Below are positions 17,412 to 26,796 of a DNA stretch of 64,000 bases, piece by piece. This stretch comes from Cryobacterium psychrophilum. GTDB lineage: Bacteria; Actinomycetota; Actinomycetes; Actinomycetales; Microbacteriaceae. Location of the stretch: positions 3,286,001 to 3,350,000 of the forward strand of contig NZ_SODI01000001.1 in assembly GCF_004365915.1 (NCBI RefSeq), in the 5' to 3' direction. Numbering within the stretch: the first letter of the stretch is position 1; each line of letters opens with the position of its first letter. The translations under genes were made by a program, and so were the position numbers. A model generated the notes under the pieces. It made no database searches, was not told where the DNA came from, and saw only the letters and a list, made by a program, of their open reading frames with translations.

Positions 17412-19592
17412 TTACCCGGCAACACTCTCGGCGGTGACGGATGACCCGACGCCACGAATCGAGGGCGTGTGGAACGTGCCGCCGAAGACCCGCTCGCTCG
17501 CGCCCACCCGGTCGAGGTACGGGGTGACCCCGCCCATCTGGAACGGGTAACCGGCGCCGAGGATCATGCACAGGTCGATGTCCTCTGCCGCGTGGACGAC
17601 ATCGCCGTCCAGCATCCGCTTGATCTCGTCGGCGAGGCCATCCTCGAACCGGCGCTGGAGTTCCGTTGCCGTCATGGGGGTGGTTCCGCCGGCGACGATC
17701 TTCAGGGCGGCCTTGTCGTAGCCCTTGATCTTGCCCTTCGCGTCACGCTCAAGGAGCGTGCCGTGTTCGGCGAGCCTGTGCAGGTTCGTGCTCTCGAAGA
17801 ACCGGTCGGGGAACGCGGCGTGATGGGTGTCCAGAACGTGCGCGCCCACCTTGAGGCCGACGAGTTCGAGAAGCTCGAACGGTGTCATCGGAAGACCGAA
17901 CGGTGCAATCGCCTCGGAGACGACATCGAAGGGTGTGCCGGTGTCGACGGCGTGCATGGCCTCGCCAAGCACCTTGGCGAGGATCCGGTTCACCACGAAT
18001 CCGGGAGTGTCCGTCGTGATCACGGCGTTCTTACGCAGCTTTCCGGCGACGACCATGGCCGTGGAGAGCGTGGCCTCGTTCGTCTGCGGCGTGTTGACGA
18101 CCTCGATGAGCGGCATCACGGCCACCGGATTGAAGAAGTGAAAACCCACGAGCCGTTCCGGGTGCTGCAGCTTGGCGCCGATCTGCTCGACGGAGAGCGA
18201 CGAGGTGTTCGTGGCGAGGATGGCGTCGGGCGAGATGTGCTTCTCAATCTCGGCGAAGACATCCTGTTTCACACCGAGCTCCTCGAAGACGGCCTCGATC
18301 ACCCAGTCGGCGTCGGCGAAGTCCGTCTTATCGGTGGTGCCGGTGACGAGGTGACGCAGCCGGTTCGCCTCGTCCGAGGAGATGCGGCCCTTGGTTTCGA
18401 GCTCGGCGATCTCGTTGTGGATGTAGGCGACGCCCTTGTCGACACGGGCCTGGTCGAGGTCGGTGATGACCACGGGAACGCGCAGGCGGCGAACGAAGAG
18501 CAGGGCGAACTGGCTGGCCATGAGACCGGCGCCGATGACGCCCACCTTGGTGATCGGGCGGGCGAGCGCCTTGTCCGGGGCGCCGGCGGGTCGTTTTGCC
18601 CGCTTCTGCACGAGGTTGAAGGCGTAGATGCTGGCCTGGAGCTGGTCGCCGGAGATCAGTTCGGCGAGGGCATCGTCTTCACGTTCGAAGCCCTCGGCAC
18701 GGGTTCCGGACTTCGCCGCGCGCAGCAGCTCGAGCGCCACGTACGGGGAACGAGCGACCGTCCCGATACGGCCCTCAAGCATCTTGCGGGCAATGCCAAT
18801 GGCGACGTCCCATTTGACGAGACGCTCAATCTTTCCCGGCTCGTTCGGACGTGACACCGTGACGGTACCCGCGATGACACCGTCGGCCCACTCAATGGAC
18901 TGCTCAAGAAAGCGAGCGGACGGGAACATGACATCGGCGATACCGAGCTTGAGGGCATCCGCTCCCTTCAGGGTCCGGTTGTTCTTGAGAGGGTTCTCAA
19001 TAATCACCTTGAGCGCGTTCTCGATGCCGATGAGGTTGGGGAGCAGATAGGAGCCACCCCAACCCGGGATCAGCCCGAGGAATACCTCCGGCAGCGCGAT
19101 GGCCGGGACCGTGGCGTCGACGGAACGGTACTGCGCGTTGAGGCCGATCTCAAGCCCGCCGCCGAGCGCGAGGCCGTTGATGAACACGAAGGAGGGAACG
19201 CCGAGCGTGGCCTGCTTGCCGAAGGCGTGGTGGCCCAGCTGGGTGAGCAGCTTGCCCACCTCGAGGGACGGGATCTCGGCGACTTTGCTCAGGTCGGCAC
19301 CGGCCGCGAGGATGAACGGCTTGCCGGTGACCGCCACGCCGTGAATCTCACCGCGGTCGGCCCGCGCCTTGAGAGCGTCCATGGTGGCCGCGAATTCGAG
19401 CAGCGACGCCGCGCCCAGCGTATTCGGGCGGGTGTGGTCGCGTCCGTTGTCGAGGGTAACGAGGGCGAGAACGCGCCCGTGGCTGATCTTCACGTCCCTG
19501 ACGAGGGAATGCGTGACGACCTCGTCGGCCGAAAGCTCCAGCAGCGGGGAGAAATCGAGGGAGTCGTAGTGGAGGGGGGCTGTATCGGTCAT
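17412..19592 (-). CDS. Bifunctional 3-hydroxyacyl-CoA dehydrogenase / enoyl-CoA hydratase
   Basis: Fatty-acid beta-oxidation alpha-type protein, about 726 residues. The N-terminal crotonase domain has GKPFILAAGADLSK (oxyanion-hole region), GLALGGGLEIGLNAQ and PEVFLGLIPGWGG. The central NAD-binding fold begins GVIGAGLMASQFALLF (about residue 355). The dehydrogenase active site is HFFNPVAVMPLIEVV, followed by the C-terminal helical domain (GFVVNRILA). The start is the ATG at 19592, which overlaps the thiolase stop by 4 nt. With that thiolase it catalyses the last three steps of the cycle. Confidence 0.94.
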   Translation of the reverse strand: MTDTAPLHYDSLDFSPLLELSADEVVTHSLVRDVKISHGRVLALVTLDNGRDHTRPNTLGAASLLEFAATMDALKARADRGEIHGVAVTGKPFILAAGADLSKVAEIPSLEVGKLLTQLGHHAFGKQATLGVPSFVFINGLALGGGLEIGLNAQYRSVDATVPAIALPEVFLGLIPGWGGSYLLPNLIGIENALKVIIENPLKNNRTLKGADALKLGIADVMFPSARFLEQSIEWADGVIAGTVTVSRPNEPGKIERLVKWDVAIGIARKMLEGRIGTVARSPYVALELLRAAKSGTRAEGFEREDDALAELISGDQLQASIYAFNLVQKRAKRPAGAPDKALARPITKVGVIGAGLMASQFALLFVRRLRVPVVITDLDQARVDKGVAYIHNEIAELETKGRISSDEANRLRHLVTGTTDKTDFADADWVIEAVFEELGVKQDVFAEIEKHISPDAILATNTSSLSVEQIGAKLQHPERLVGFHFFNPVAVMPLIEVVNTPQTNEATLSTAMVVAGKLRKNAVITTDTPGFVVNRILAKVLGEAMHAVDTGTPFDVVSEAIAPFGLPMTPFELLELVGLKVGAHVLDTHHAAFPDRFFESTNLHRLAEHGTLLERDAKGKIKGYDKAALKIVAGGTTPMTATELQRRFEDGLADEIKRMLDGDVVHAAEDIDLCMILGAGYPFQMGGVTPYLDRVGASERVFGGTFHTPSIRGVGSSVTAESVAG

Positions 19593-20794
19593 CGTTTCGC
19601 TGCCTTCTTGTTGAAGTGCGGGTTTTCCCAAATGACGGTGCCGCCCTGGCCGAGGCCGACGCACATGGCGGTGAGTCCGTAGCGCACCTCGGGGTGCGAC
19701 TCGAACTGGTGGGCGAGCTGGTTCATCAGGCGTACGCCGGAGCTGGCCAGCGGATGCCCGATGGCGATCGCGCCGCCGTACTCGTTCACGCGGGAGTCCT
19801 CGTCGTCAATACCGAAGTGATCGAGGAAGGAGATGACCTGCACGGCGAAGGCTTCATTGAGCTCGAACAGGCCGATTTCGGTGATGCTCAGGCCGGCCTT
19901 GCGCAGCGCCTTCTCGGTGGACGGCACGGGGCCCAGGCCCATTACTTCGGGTTCAACGCCGGCGAAACCGAAGCTCACCATTCTCATCTTGACGCTCAGG
20001 CCGAGCTCCTTGGCCGTTGCCCCGCTTGCGAGCAGGCACGCGGATGCTCCGTCGTTGAGTCCGGACGCGTTCCCGGCCGTGACGCGGCCGTGTGCCCGGA
20101 AGGGCGTACGCAGCGCGGAGAGGCCCTCCAGGGTGGTTTCCGGGCGGGGCCCTTCGTCCATTGTGGCCAGGCCCCAGCCGGATTCGCTGCGGGTGGCGAC
20201 TGGAATCAGATCGGGCTGGATCTTCCCGGCGGCGTAGGCAGCGGCGACCTTCTGCTGGCTGCGCAGGGCGAAGCGGTCCGAGCGTTCCTTCGTGTACGAG
20301 GGGAACCGATCGTGCAGGTTCTCTGCGGTGAGGCCCATGTTGAGGGCGTCCTCGCTGACGAGCCGCTCAGAGAGGAAACGCGGGTTCGGATCAACGCCGG
20401 AACCCATCGGGTGCCGGCCCATGTGTTCCACACCGCCGGCGATCGCGAGGTCATAGGCGCCGAAACCGATGGAGCCGCCCATCGTGGTGACAGCGGTCAT
20501 CGCGCCGGCACACATCCGGTCGATGGCGAAGCCGGGCACCGATGTGGGCAGGCCGGCGAGGAGCGCCGCCGTGCGCCCGAGGGTGAGTCCCTGGTCGCCG
20601 GTCTGCGTTGTTGCGGCGATGGCCACTTCATCGATCCGCTCACCCGGAACTCCGGGGTTGCGTTCCATGAGTCCAATGATGGCTTTCACCACCAGATCAT
20701 CGGCGCGGGTGTTCCAATACATGCCTTTTTCGCCGGCGCGTCCGAACGGGGTTCGAACCCCGTCCACAAAGACAACTTCTGCTTTCTCGGCCAC
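19589..20794 (-). CDS. Acetyl-CoA acyltransferase (thiolase), beta-oxidation
   Basis: 401 residues, normal for a degradative thiolase that cleaves 3-ketoacyl-CoA to acetyl-CoA and a shortened acyl-CoA. Catalytic blocks: nucleophilic Cys in IDRMCAGAMTAV, IAGGVEHMGRHPMG, His in YGGAIAIGHPLASSG, and the C-terminal Cys in AMCVGLGQGG. The start is GTG 20794 behind GGAGG. It is the first gene of a two-gene operon, coupled by ATGA to the hydratase/dehydrogenase gene. Confidence 0.95.
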   Translation of the reverse strand: MAEKAEVVFVDGVRTPFGRAGEKGMYWNTRADDLVVKAIIGLMERNPGVPGERIDEVAIAATTQTGDQGLTLGRTAALLAGLPTSVPGFAIDRMCAGAMTAVTTMGGSIGFGAYDLAIAGGVEHMGRHPMGSGVDPNPRFLSERLVSEDALNMGLTAENLHDRFPSYTKERSDRFALRSQQKVAAAYAAGKIQPDLIPVATRSESGWGLATMDEGPRPETTLEGLSALRTPFRAHGRVTAGNASGLNDGASACLLASGATAKELGLSVKMRMVSFGFAGVEPEVMGLGPVPSTEKALRKAGLSITEIGLFELNEAFAVQVISFLDHFGIDDEDSRVNEYGGAIAIGHPLASSGVRLMNQLAHQFESHPEVRYGLTAMCVGLGQGGTVIWENPHFNKKAAKR

Positions 20795-20870
20795 AATGCC
20801 TCCATCACTCGATCAGGTCTTCACCGATCCTAGGGGTGCAGTATTTACGGGAGGAATCGTTTGACTGTTC

Positions 20871-22070
20871 CTACGACTCGGATTCCTCAGAGTCGACCGC
20901 CGCCTGTGGGGTTTCTACAAACGCAGCGGCAATTAATTGTGCGGTCGCGTCAATTTGCCACGGTCGCGCGCCCAAAGTGGAGAGTGCGTCACTCAGAGAT
21001 GCCGCATCAGCGGGAACCGGAGGGGCCCAGCAGACGCGGCGCAGGTACTCCGGGGTGAGCAGGTTCTCAAGAGGAATGGACCACTCTGCGGTCAATACCG
21101 TGAGCGCGGCGCGAGCGGCACGAAGGCGGGTATCGGCCTCCGGATTGCGCTCTGCCCACGCCCGGGGCGGGGGCAGAGTGTCGGTGTGGGGTTTCGCCTG
21201 CGGCATATCGGTGCTCGTCTGGGCGGCTTTAAGGGCGGCCCACCAACGGTCGAGCTCATTGCGGCTCGCCCGCCCGGTGAATTCACGCAGCGCCGCGAGG
21301 GCCTGCCTGGTGGTGGGGAGTACCCGGGCCGCGGCAATGATCGAGGCGTCGGGGACCAGGCGGCCGGGCGATACGTCGCTCTCGCGGGCGAGGTCGTCCC
21401 TGGCGATCCACAACTCGCGGGCCGCCGTGAGGTTGCGCTGGCCGCGCAGGGAGTGGATGCCCGACAAACGGCGCCAGGGGTCGACCCGGGCGGCCAGGGC
21501 GGGCTTTTCGAGCACGGCGAGAAATTCCTGGGCGGCGAGGTCTGTCTTACCGGACTCGACGAGCAGGTCGACCATGTTGTCGCGCAGGTCGGGGAGCAGC
21601 TCCACGTCGAGCGCCGCGTACACGAGCCAGGACTCGGGGAGAGGCCTGGTCGACCAATTGGCGGCGGAATGTTCCTTGGCCAGGTGGATGCCGAGCAGTT
21701 CCTCCACGACGGTGCCGAGGCCAACGCGGGGGAGGCCCAGGAGCCTGGCCGCGAGTTCGGTATCGAAGATGCGGCCCGGGTTGAGCCCCACCTCGCGCAG
21801 GCAGGCGAGGTCCTGGCTGGCCGCGTGCAGAATCCACTCCTCGTGGGCAAGCGCGTCGTTCAGCTCCTTGAAGTCACCGATCAGGGGGGGATCGAACAGG
21901 AAGGTACCGGCGCCTCGCCGGAAGATCTGAATCAGGTATGCGCGCTGCGAGTAGGTGAAGCCGGATGCCCGCTCCGCGTCGACGCCGACCGGACCGTTGC
22001 CGGCGGCCAATTCAGCAGTCGCGGCCAGGTAGGCCTCTCGAGTGTCGATAACGGTGTGTGTCGAGTTCAT
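20871..22070 (-). CDS. rnd: Ribonuclease D-like 3'-5' exonuclease
   Basis: 399 residues. The N-terminal DEDD-family exonuclease domain has GPVGVDAERASGFTY (Exo I), ILHAASQDLACLREVG and FDTELAARLLG (Exo II), and YAALDVELLPDL (Exo III). The HRDC domain lies around residues 205-290 (KPALAARVDPWRRL onwards). A further C-terminal helical segment is typical of actinobacterial members. It trims the 3' ends of structured RNAs such as tRNA precursors. The start is ATG 22070 behind AGCAGGG. It sits downstream of the DUF3000 gene on the same strand, a common actinobacterial order. Confidence 0.92.
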   Translation of the reverse strand: MNSTHTVIDTREAYLAATAELAAGNGPVGVDAERASGFTYSQRAYLIQIFRRGAGTFLFDPPLIGDFKELNDALAHEEWILHAASQDLACLREVGLNPGRIFDTELAARLLGLPRVGLGTVVEELLGIHLAKEHSAANWSTRPLPESWLVYAALDVELLPDLRDNMVDLLVESGKTDLAAQEFLAVLEKPALAARVDPWRRLSGIHSLRGQRNLTAARELWIARDDLARESDVSPGRLVPDASIIAAARVLPTTRQALAALREFTGRASRNELDRWWAALKAAQTSTDMPQAKPHTDTLPPPRAWAERNPEADTRLRAARAALTVLTAEWSIPLENLLTPEYLRRVCWAPPVPADAASLSDALSTLGARPWQIDATAQLIAAAFVETPQAAVDSEESES

Positions 22071-22145
22071 ACCCTGCTTTTCGGTGTGCTGTTGTCGTGC
22101 TGGCCTGTGCGACCGCTACATTCATTCTCTCGCTCGAGCGATCGA

Positions 22146-22742
22146 TCAGCCACCACCACGAGCAGCCCGGCGGGCTGACAGCATGCTCACGCTTTCACCC
22201 AGAGGCGGAAGCCCGGCGATCATACAGAGCAGTTCGCCCCACCCCTCCACGTGAGCGGTCAGGTTGTGGTCGAGGGGAGTCCACGACGCCCGCAGCTCTA
22301 TTTGGGCGCCATCGCCCTGTTGTGCAAGCTCACCAAAGCCGGACGAGATGATCTTGGTGGCTGTTCCAGAGGCCGCGGTGTACCGCGCCCCCCTGGCGGT
22401 GAGGGCGTCGATGAGCCAGGTCCACGTAACTTCGGCCAGGAAGGGGTCGAGGCCTATCTCGACTTCGAGCGGCGCCTGGGCGAAACACACGACGCGGAAG
22501 CGTCCGCCCCAACCCTCCGGTTCGTCGGGGTCGTACAGCAGAATGAAGCGACCGGTGCCCCGGTCGGAGTCGCTGCCGGGACGCACGGGATTCACGTCGG
22601 CCGAGAGGGCGATCGCATAGGGGGCGAGACTGCCGGGAGCAGGAATCTCGCTCATGATCAGGTCGGCTCGACTCGTGGCACGTCGAATAGCATCAACGGC
22701 AGCTGCGAACTCCAATGGGAGCGATTCCTCAGTTTCGGACAC
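22146..22742 (-). CDS. DUF3000 family protein
   Basis: 198 residues of the actinobacterial DUF3000 family: DLIMSEIPAPGSLAPYAIALSA, then a FILLYDPDEPEGWGGRFRVVCF core, then EVTWTWLIDAL. No membrane segment. Function unknown; conserved next to rnd. The GTG at 22742 has TAGTCT exactly 6 nt upstream and no ribosome binding site, a leaderless arrangement. It is divergent from the membrane hydrolase gene. Confidence 0.87.
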   Translation of the reverse strand: MSETEESLPLEFAAAVDAIRRATSRADLIMSEIPAPGSLAPYAIALSADVNPVRPGSDSDRGTGRFILLYDPDEPEGWGGRFRVVCFAQAPLEVEIGLDPFLAEVTWTWLIDALTARGARYTAASGTATKIISSGFGELAQQGDGAQIELRASWTPLDHNLTAHVEGWGELLCMIAGLPPLGESVSMLSARRAARGGG

Positions 22743-22748
22743 TTCTGC

Positions 22749-22754
22749 AGACTA
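22749..22754 (-). promoter_or_regulatory. -10-like box of a leaderless promoter
   Basis: TAGTCT on the minus strand, 6 nt before the GTG start of the DUF3000 gene. Confidence 0.5.
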
Positions 22755-22807
22755 GAGTTTTTTCTGGGTGTTGTCTGCGAGGCACGCCGGGCGAGCAGGA
22801 GGTACGC

Positions 22808-24019
22808 GTGAGCGGCAAACCAGGGTACGGAGCAGGAGTGCGGCGTGCGGCGGGCGTCTCGGGGATCGTCGTCGCGGGGCTGGGGATGGCCGTGGCGGCC
22901 GCGACGGGCGTTCTGGCCGCAGTCATGGCACGCACCATCGTCACTCCGCCCACGGAGCGACCCGATGACACCCCGGTGATCGCTGTCGACGACGTGGCCG
23001 GCACCATCACCCTGCAGCCGACCGCCGATTCGATGCTCCCCGGGGAATACAGCTTCTTCTTCAGCGCCGGAACCGGCCACGCGAGGCTCGGTGAGATTCT
23101 GGCAACGGACGTAAAGGGCGTCACCCGACGCGTCCTCTCCGTCGACTACGGCGACCTCGCCGCCGCCGAGCAGGGCCGGTTGAGCGGATGGTTCTACCTC
23201 GGCCCCGAGGACCTCGGCCTACCGTTCGAAACCGTCTCTGTTCCGCTGGACGTGGGGGCAGGAGCGCCGGCGTGGTTGATTCCGGCCGAGGTGCCGAGCG
23301 ACCGCTGGGTGATCCAGGTGCACGGTCGGGCCGTGACGAGGCCGGAGGGACTGCGCGCCGTGCCGGTCTTTCGGCAGGCGGGGTACACCTCGCTCCTGAT
23401 CTCCTACCGAAACGACGGGGAGGCCCCGTTCAGCGGGGACGGTCGCTACGCCCTGGGAGACACGGAATGGCGCGACGTTGACGCGGCCATCGAGTTTGCG
23501 GCGAGCCGTGGTGCGCGCAGTATCGTGCTTATGGGGTGGTCCATGGGTGGCGCGATCGTGCTGCAGACGGCGACACGCACACGGCACCTGGACCTGCTCG
23601 CGGGAGTCGTGCTCGAATCCCCGGTGATCGACTGGGCCGACGTTGTTGCCTTTCAGGGCGTTGCGCTCAGGCTGCCGACCTTCATCGCCAGCGTGGCCAT
23701 GCAGGTCATGGGACGCCGTTGGGGTGGGCTGGTTACCGGCCAGGCCGTTCCGATCGACTTTCGTCGGCTCGACTTCGTGGCGAGGGCCGACGAGCTGGAA
23801 CTGCCCATGTTGCTCCTGCACAGCAACGATGACGGCTTCGTGCCCGTGACCGGGTCGCGCTCGCTTGCCACGATTCGCAATGACATTGTCACGTTCGTGC
23901 CGTTTGGTGTGGCCCGCCACACCAAGCTGTGGAACTACGACCGGCCCCGGTTCAACAGCACGATCTCCACCTGGCTGGTCGAACTGCCGCTGCGGAGTCC
24001 GACCAGCACAGAGGACTAG
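22808..24019 (+). CDS. Membrane-anchored alpha/beta hydrolase
   Basis: 403 residues. The N-terminal transmembrane anchor is about residues 12-42 (AAGVSGIVVAGLGMAVAAAT), with the hydrolase domain outside the membrane by inference. The nucleophile elbow is GWSMGGAI (GxSxG). LLLHSNDDGFVPVTGS supplies the acid and VARHTKLWNY the likely catalytic His. A WVIQVHGRAVTRPEGLRA block gives the oxyanion-hole region. The start is GTG 22808 behind GCAGGAGG. Substrate unknown. Its last 4 nt overlap the end of the convergent sufE-like gene. Confidence 0.85.
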   Translation: MSGKPGYGAGVRRAAGVSGIVVAGLGMAVAAATGVLAAVMARTIVTPPTERPDDTPVIAVDDVAGTITLQPTADSMLPGEYSFFFSAGTGHARLGEILATDVKGVTRRVLSVDYGDLAAAEQGRLSGWFYLGPEDLGLPFETVSVPLDVGAGAPAWLIPAEVPSDRWVIQVHGRAVTRPEGLRAVPVFRQAGYTSLLISYRNDGEAPFSGDGRYALGDTEWRDVDAAIEFAASRGARSIVLMGWSMGGAIVLQTATRTRHLDLLAGVVLESPVIDWADVVAFQGVALRLPTFIASVAMQVMGRRWGGLVTGQAVPIDFRRLDFVARADELELPMLLLHSNDDGFVPVTGSRSLATIRNDIVTFVPFGVARHTKLWNYDRPRFNSTISTWLVELPLRSPTSTED

Positions 24020-24456
24020 AGTCCGGTGCGCTCCCGCACCTGACGCTTCGACCGGGCCAGCAGGGCCGACATGCCGCGAATGCGCAGCGGAGACACCGCT
24101 TGGGTCAGACCAATCGACTGCGGGTAGTCGTCGGGAACCGCGAGCACCTGTTCGGGGGTGAGCCCGTCGAGGCCCTGCACCAGAATCGAGGCGAACCCGC
24201 GGGTGGTCGGCGACTCTCTCGGCGCCGTCGCGTAGAGGTGGAACGTGTTCTCGGCATCCACTTCGACGAAAATAAAGACGGGGGATTGGCACTCGACCAC
24301 GCGTTCAAAGAGGTCGGGATGGTCGCGGTACCGCTCGGGGAGTTCCGGCAGCTCGTTCGAGAATTCGAGCAGCAGCTGCAGGCGGTCGGGCTGCTCCAGT
24401 GCCAGGAAGTCCTCGCGGATGTCGGCCAGCTGCGCCGGAAGCGCCGCTTCGGTCAT
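24016..24456 (-). CDS. SufE family protein (cysteine desulfurization acceptor)
   Basis: 146 residues of the SufE fold, which accepts persulfide sulfur from a cysteine desulfurase. Family features: [28 protein letters not shown], the acceptor Cys in [15 protein letters not shown], and [21 protein letters not shown]. The start is the ATG at 24456 ([10 protein letters not shown]), overlapping the stop of the sulfurtransferase gene by 4 nt, so the two are coupled. Their pairing suggests a common role in sulfur transfer. Confidence 0.92.
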   Translation of the reverse strand: MTEAALPAQLADIREDFLALEQPDRLQLLLEFSNELPELPERYRDHPDLFERVVECQSPVFIFVEVDAENTFHLYATAPRESPTTRGFASILVQGLDGLTPEQVLAVPDDYPQSIGLTQAVSPLRIRGMSALLARSKRQVRERTGL

Positions 24457-25358
24457 CGACGTGCCGGCGGGGTCTCGCCGGGCTCGGTGCCGAGGACGAT
24501 GGGCACGCCGACGGCATTTCCCCATTCGGTCCATGAGCCGTCGTAGTTGCGTACGCCCTCAAAGCCGAGCAGGTGCGTGAGCACGAACCAGGTGTGGCTC
24601 GACCGCTCCCCGATGCGGCAGTACGCAATCACGTTGTCCCCCTCGGTCAGCCCGGCCTCGCCCTTGTAGATGGCGTCGAGTTCCGCCCGCGCCTTGAATG
24701 TGGAGTCTGCCGCGGCTGCTCGCGCCCACGGTACGGATGCCGCGGAGGGGATGTGGCCGCCGCGCAGGGCGCCCTCCTCGGGGTAGGCCGGCATGTGCGT
24801 GCGTTCGCCGCTGTACTCCTCGGGGGAACGCACATCGATCAACGGGTTGCCGAAGTGTGCGAGCACGTCGTCGCGGAAGGCGCGGATGGGGGCGTCGTTA
24901 CGTTCAACGACCGGGTAGGCGGCCGGAGCGACCTGGGGCCGTTCCGTGGTGACCTCGCGACCCTCTGCGACCCAGTTGTCTCGGCCGCCGTCGAGCAGAC
25001 GAACGTCGGCGTGGCCGAACAGGGTGAACACCCAGAGTGCATACGCGGCCCACCAGTTGCTCTTGTCGCCGTAGATGACGACGGTGGCGTCGCGGGAGAT
25101 GCCCTTGTCGCCCAGCATCGTCGCGAACGCGGTTGCGTCGATGAAGTCACGGGTGACCGGGTCGTTCAGTTCGGTGTGCCAGTCAATTTTCACTGAACCG
25201 CGGATGTGACCGGTTTCATAGAGCAGCACGTCCTCGTCGGATTCGACGACGACGAGACCGTCGGTGCCGAGGTGCGCCTGCAACCATTCGGCGGAGACGA
25301 GACGTTCGGGGTGGGCGTATTCGGCGAATTTCGGTGCGGGATCGAGCGCGATGGACAT
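24453..25358 (-). CDS. Sulfurtransferase (thiosulfate/3-mercaptopyruvate type)
   Basis: 301 residues with two rhodanese domains. The inactive N-terminal domain includes [17 protein letters not shown]. The active C-terminal domain includes the catalytic Cys in [16 protein letters not shown]. The loop CRIGERS resembles actinobacterial SseA/CysA-type thiosulfate sulfurtransferases. A GGAGG site precedes the ATG at 25358. It is co-transcribed with the overlapping sufE-like gene; both are divergent from zapE. Confidence 0.93.
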   Translation of the reverse strand: MSIALDPAPKFAEYAHPERLVSAEWLQAHLGTDGLVVVESDEDVLLYETGHIRGSVKIDWHTELNDPVTRDFIDATAFATMLGDKGISRDATVVIYGDKSNWWAAYALWVFTLFGHADVRLLDGGRDNWVAEGREVTTERPQVAPAAYPVVERNDAPIRAFRDDVLAHFGNPLIDVRSPEEYSGERTHMPAYPEEGALRGGHIPSAASVPWARAAAADSTFKARAELDAIYKGEAGLTEGDNVIAYCRIGERSSHTWFVLTHLLGFEGVRNYDGSWTEWGNAVGVPIVLGTEPGETPPARR

Positions 25359-25520
25359 GAAACCTCCAGAAGGGGGACGGTTCTGACGCTTCCTCAGCGC
25401 TGAGCGCGGATTAGGCTTGTCATCAGCCCCCCGATAAATCTACGCGGTATGGGCGCCGTTCACATTCCCACGGCTTTCGTTGCACGAGATGACGACCACG
25501 CAGAAGACGAGTAATCCGCA

Positions 25521-26597
25521 ATGACGCCACAGAACCAGTTCCAACCCCAGCTGCACACGCACACCGAGGTGCCGAGATTGGGCGAGCGCTCTCCGGATAT
25601 CACCGGTGCGGAAATTGTTGCAGAGCTCGTTCCGCCGCCACAGTTCGAGCACGCCTCGTTCGAGTCGTACCGACCCGACCACGACTACCCCTCGCAGGTT
25701 GGGGCGGTGGAGCGCCTGCACTCGTTCAGCGCCGCAGCGAGCGGGCAGCGCCCCGGCGGGTTCTTCTCCCGTGGACGCAAGGTCAAGCCGGAATTGCCTG
25801 GCATCTACCTGGACGGTGGTTTCGGCGTGGGCAAGACCCATCTCCTCGCCGCTCTCTGGCACGAAGCGCAGAGTCCCAAGTACTTCGGCACGTTCATTGA
25901 ATACACGGCCCTCGTGGGCGCACTCGGTTATCAGGAGACGATCAAGGAGCTCCGCAGCGCGAAGCTCATCTGCATCGACGAGTTCGAGCTTGATGACCCG
26001 GGGGACACCATGGTGATGACCCGGCTGCTCGGCGAACTTGTCGCCACCGGCACGCGCGTCGCCGCAACGTCCAATACGCCGCCGAATTCCCTCGGTGAGG
26101 GTCGATTCGCGGCCCAGGACTTTCTGAGGGAGATCCAGGCAATGTCCGCGAACTTCGAGACGGTGCGCATCGACGGTCTCGACTATCGCCGGCGCAACGC
26201 CTCCGGGCAGGCCACCTCGATCGATCAGGAAGACCTCGAGCACATGGTCACCGCGATGCAACAGCGCGGCTCCCGGTTCACCGAAGACAGTTTCGGGGCG
26301 CTCATTCGGCACCTCGGTACCGTGCACCCGTCCAAGTACGTCAAGATCATCCGCGACGTCGACGTCATCGCGCTCACCGACGCCTATCTGCTGACCGACC
26401 AAACGGATGCCCTGCGGCTCGTGGCCTTCATCGACCGCGTGTACGACGCGGAGATTCCGATCATCGCGAGCGGGCTGCCGCTCAACGAGGTTTTTGACGT
26501 TGAAATGATGGCGGGCGGCTATCGCAAGAAGTACCAGCGTTCCCAGTCGCGCATGGTCGCCCTGACCACCGGGGAGCTTCCGCCGCACGCGGAATAG
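25521..26597 (+). CDS. zapE: Cell division protein ZapE (AFG1-like ATPase)
   Basis: 358 residues. AAA+-type P-loop ATPase with Walker A LDGGFGVGKTHLLAAL (about residue 95) and Walker B LICIDEFELDDPGDT (about residue 150). Sensor region: AATSNTPPNSLGEGRFAAQDF. RLVAFIDRVYDAEIP near the C-terminus is typical of the family. In E. coli, ZapE associates with the FtsZ ring under stress; the actinobacterial role is less clear. It is transcribed divergently from the sulfurtransferase operon. Confidence 0.93.
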   Translation: MTPQNQFQPQLHTHTEVPRLGERSPDITGAEIVAELVPPPQFEHASFESYRPDHDYPSQVGAVERLHSFSAAASGQRPGGFFSRGRKVKPELPGIYLDGGFGVGKTHLLAALWHEAQSPKYFGTFIEYTALVGALGYQETIKELRSAKLICIDEFELDDPGDTMVMTRLLGELVATGTRVAATSNTPPNSLGEGRFAAQDFLREIQAMSANFETVRIDGLDYRRRNASGQATSIDQEDLEHMVTAMQQRGSRFTEDSFGALIRHLGTVHPSKYVKIIRDVDVIALTDAYLLTDQTDALRLVAFIDRVYDAEIPIIASGLPLNEVFDVEMMAGGYRKKYQRSQSRMVALTTGELPPHAE

Positions 26598-26662
26598 GCC
26601 CGCGGCATCCTCATAGACCGGGGAATGGCCCGAAACACGGTCTTAACATGTCGGCCAACCGC

Positions 26663-26700
26663 GTAACACTCGCGAAACACATCGGAACGTTGGTGGAAAC
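26663..26700 (+). promoter_or_regulatory. GlnR-like binding box upstream of the ammonium transporter
   Basis: GTAAC, 6 nt, GAAAC, 6 nt, GAACG, 6 nt, GAAAC: four 5-bp blocks at 11-bp periodicity. The first pair matches the actinobacterial GlnR pattern GTnAC-n6-GAAAC exactly; the second matches in its GAAAC half. It lies 97-134 nt upstream of the transporter start. Confidence 0.7.
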
Positions 26701-26796
26701 GTCGCAGCCGGATACTGAAAAAGTACCCGATGCGGCACACCGAGCGTTGAGTCCTCGAGGTACACCCTGAAAATCGAGAAGGTGTGAGGACAATCT

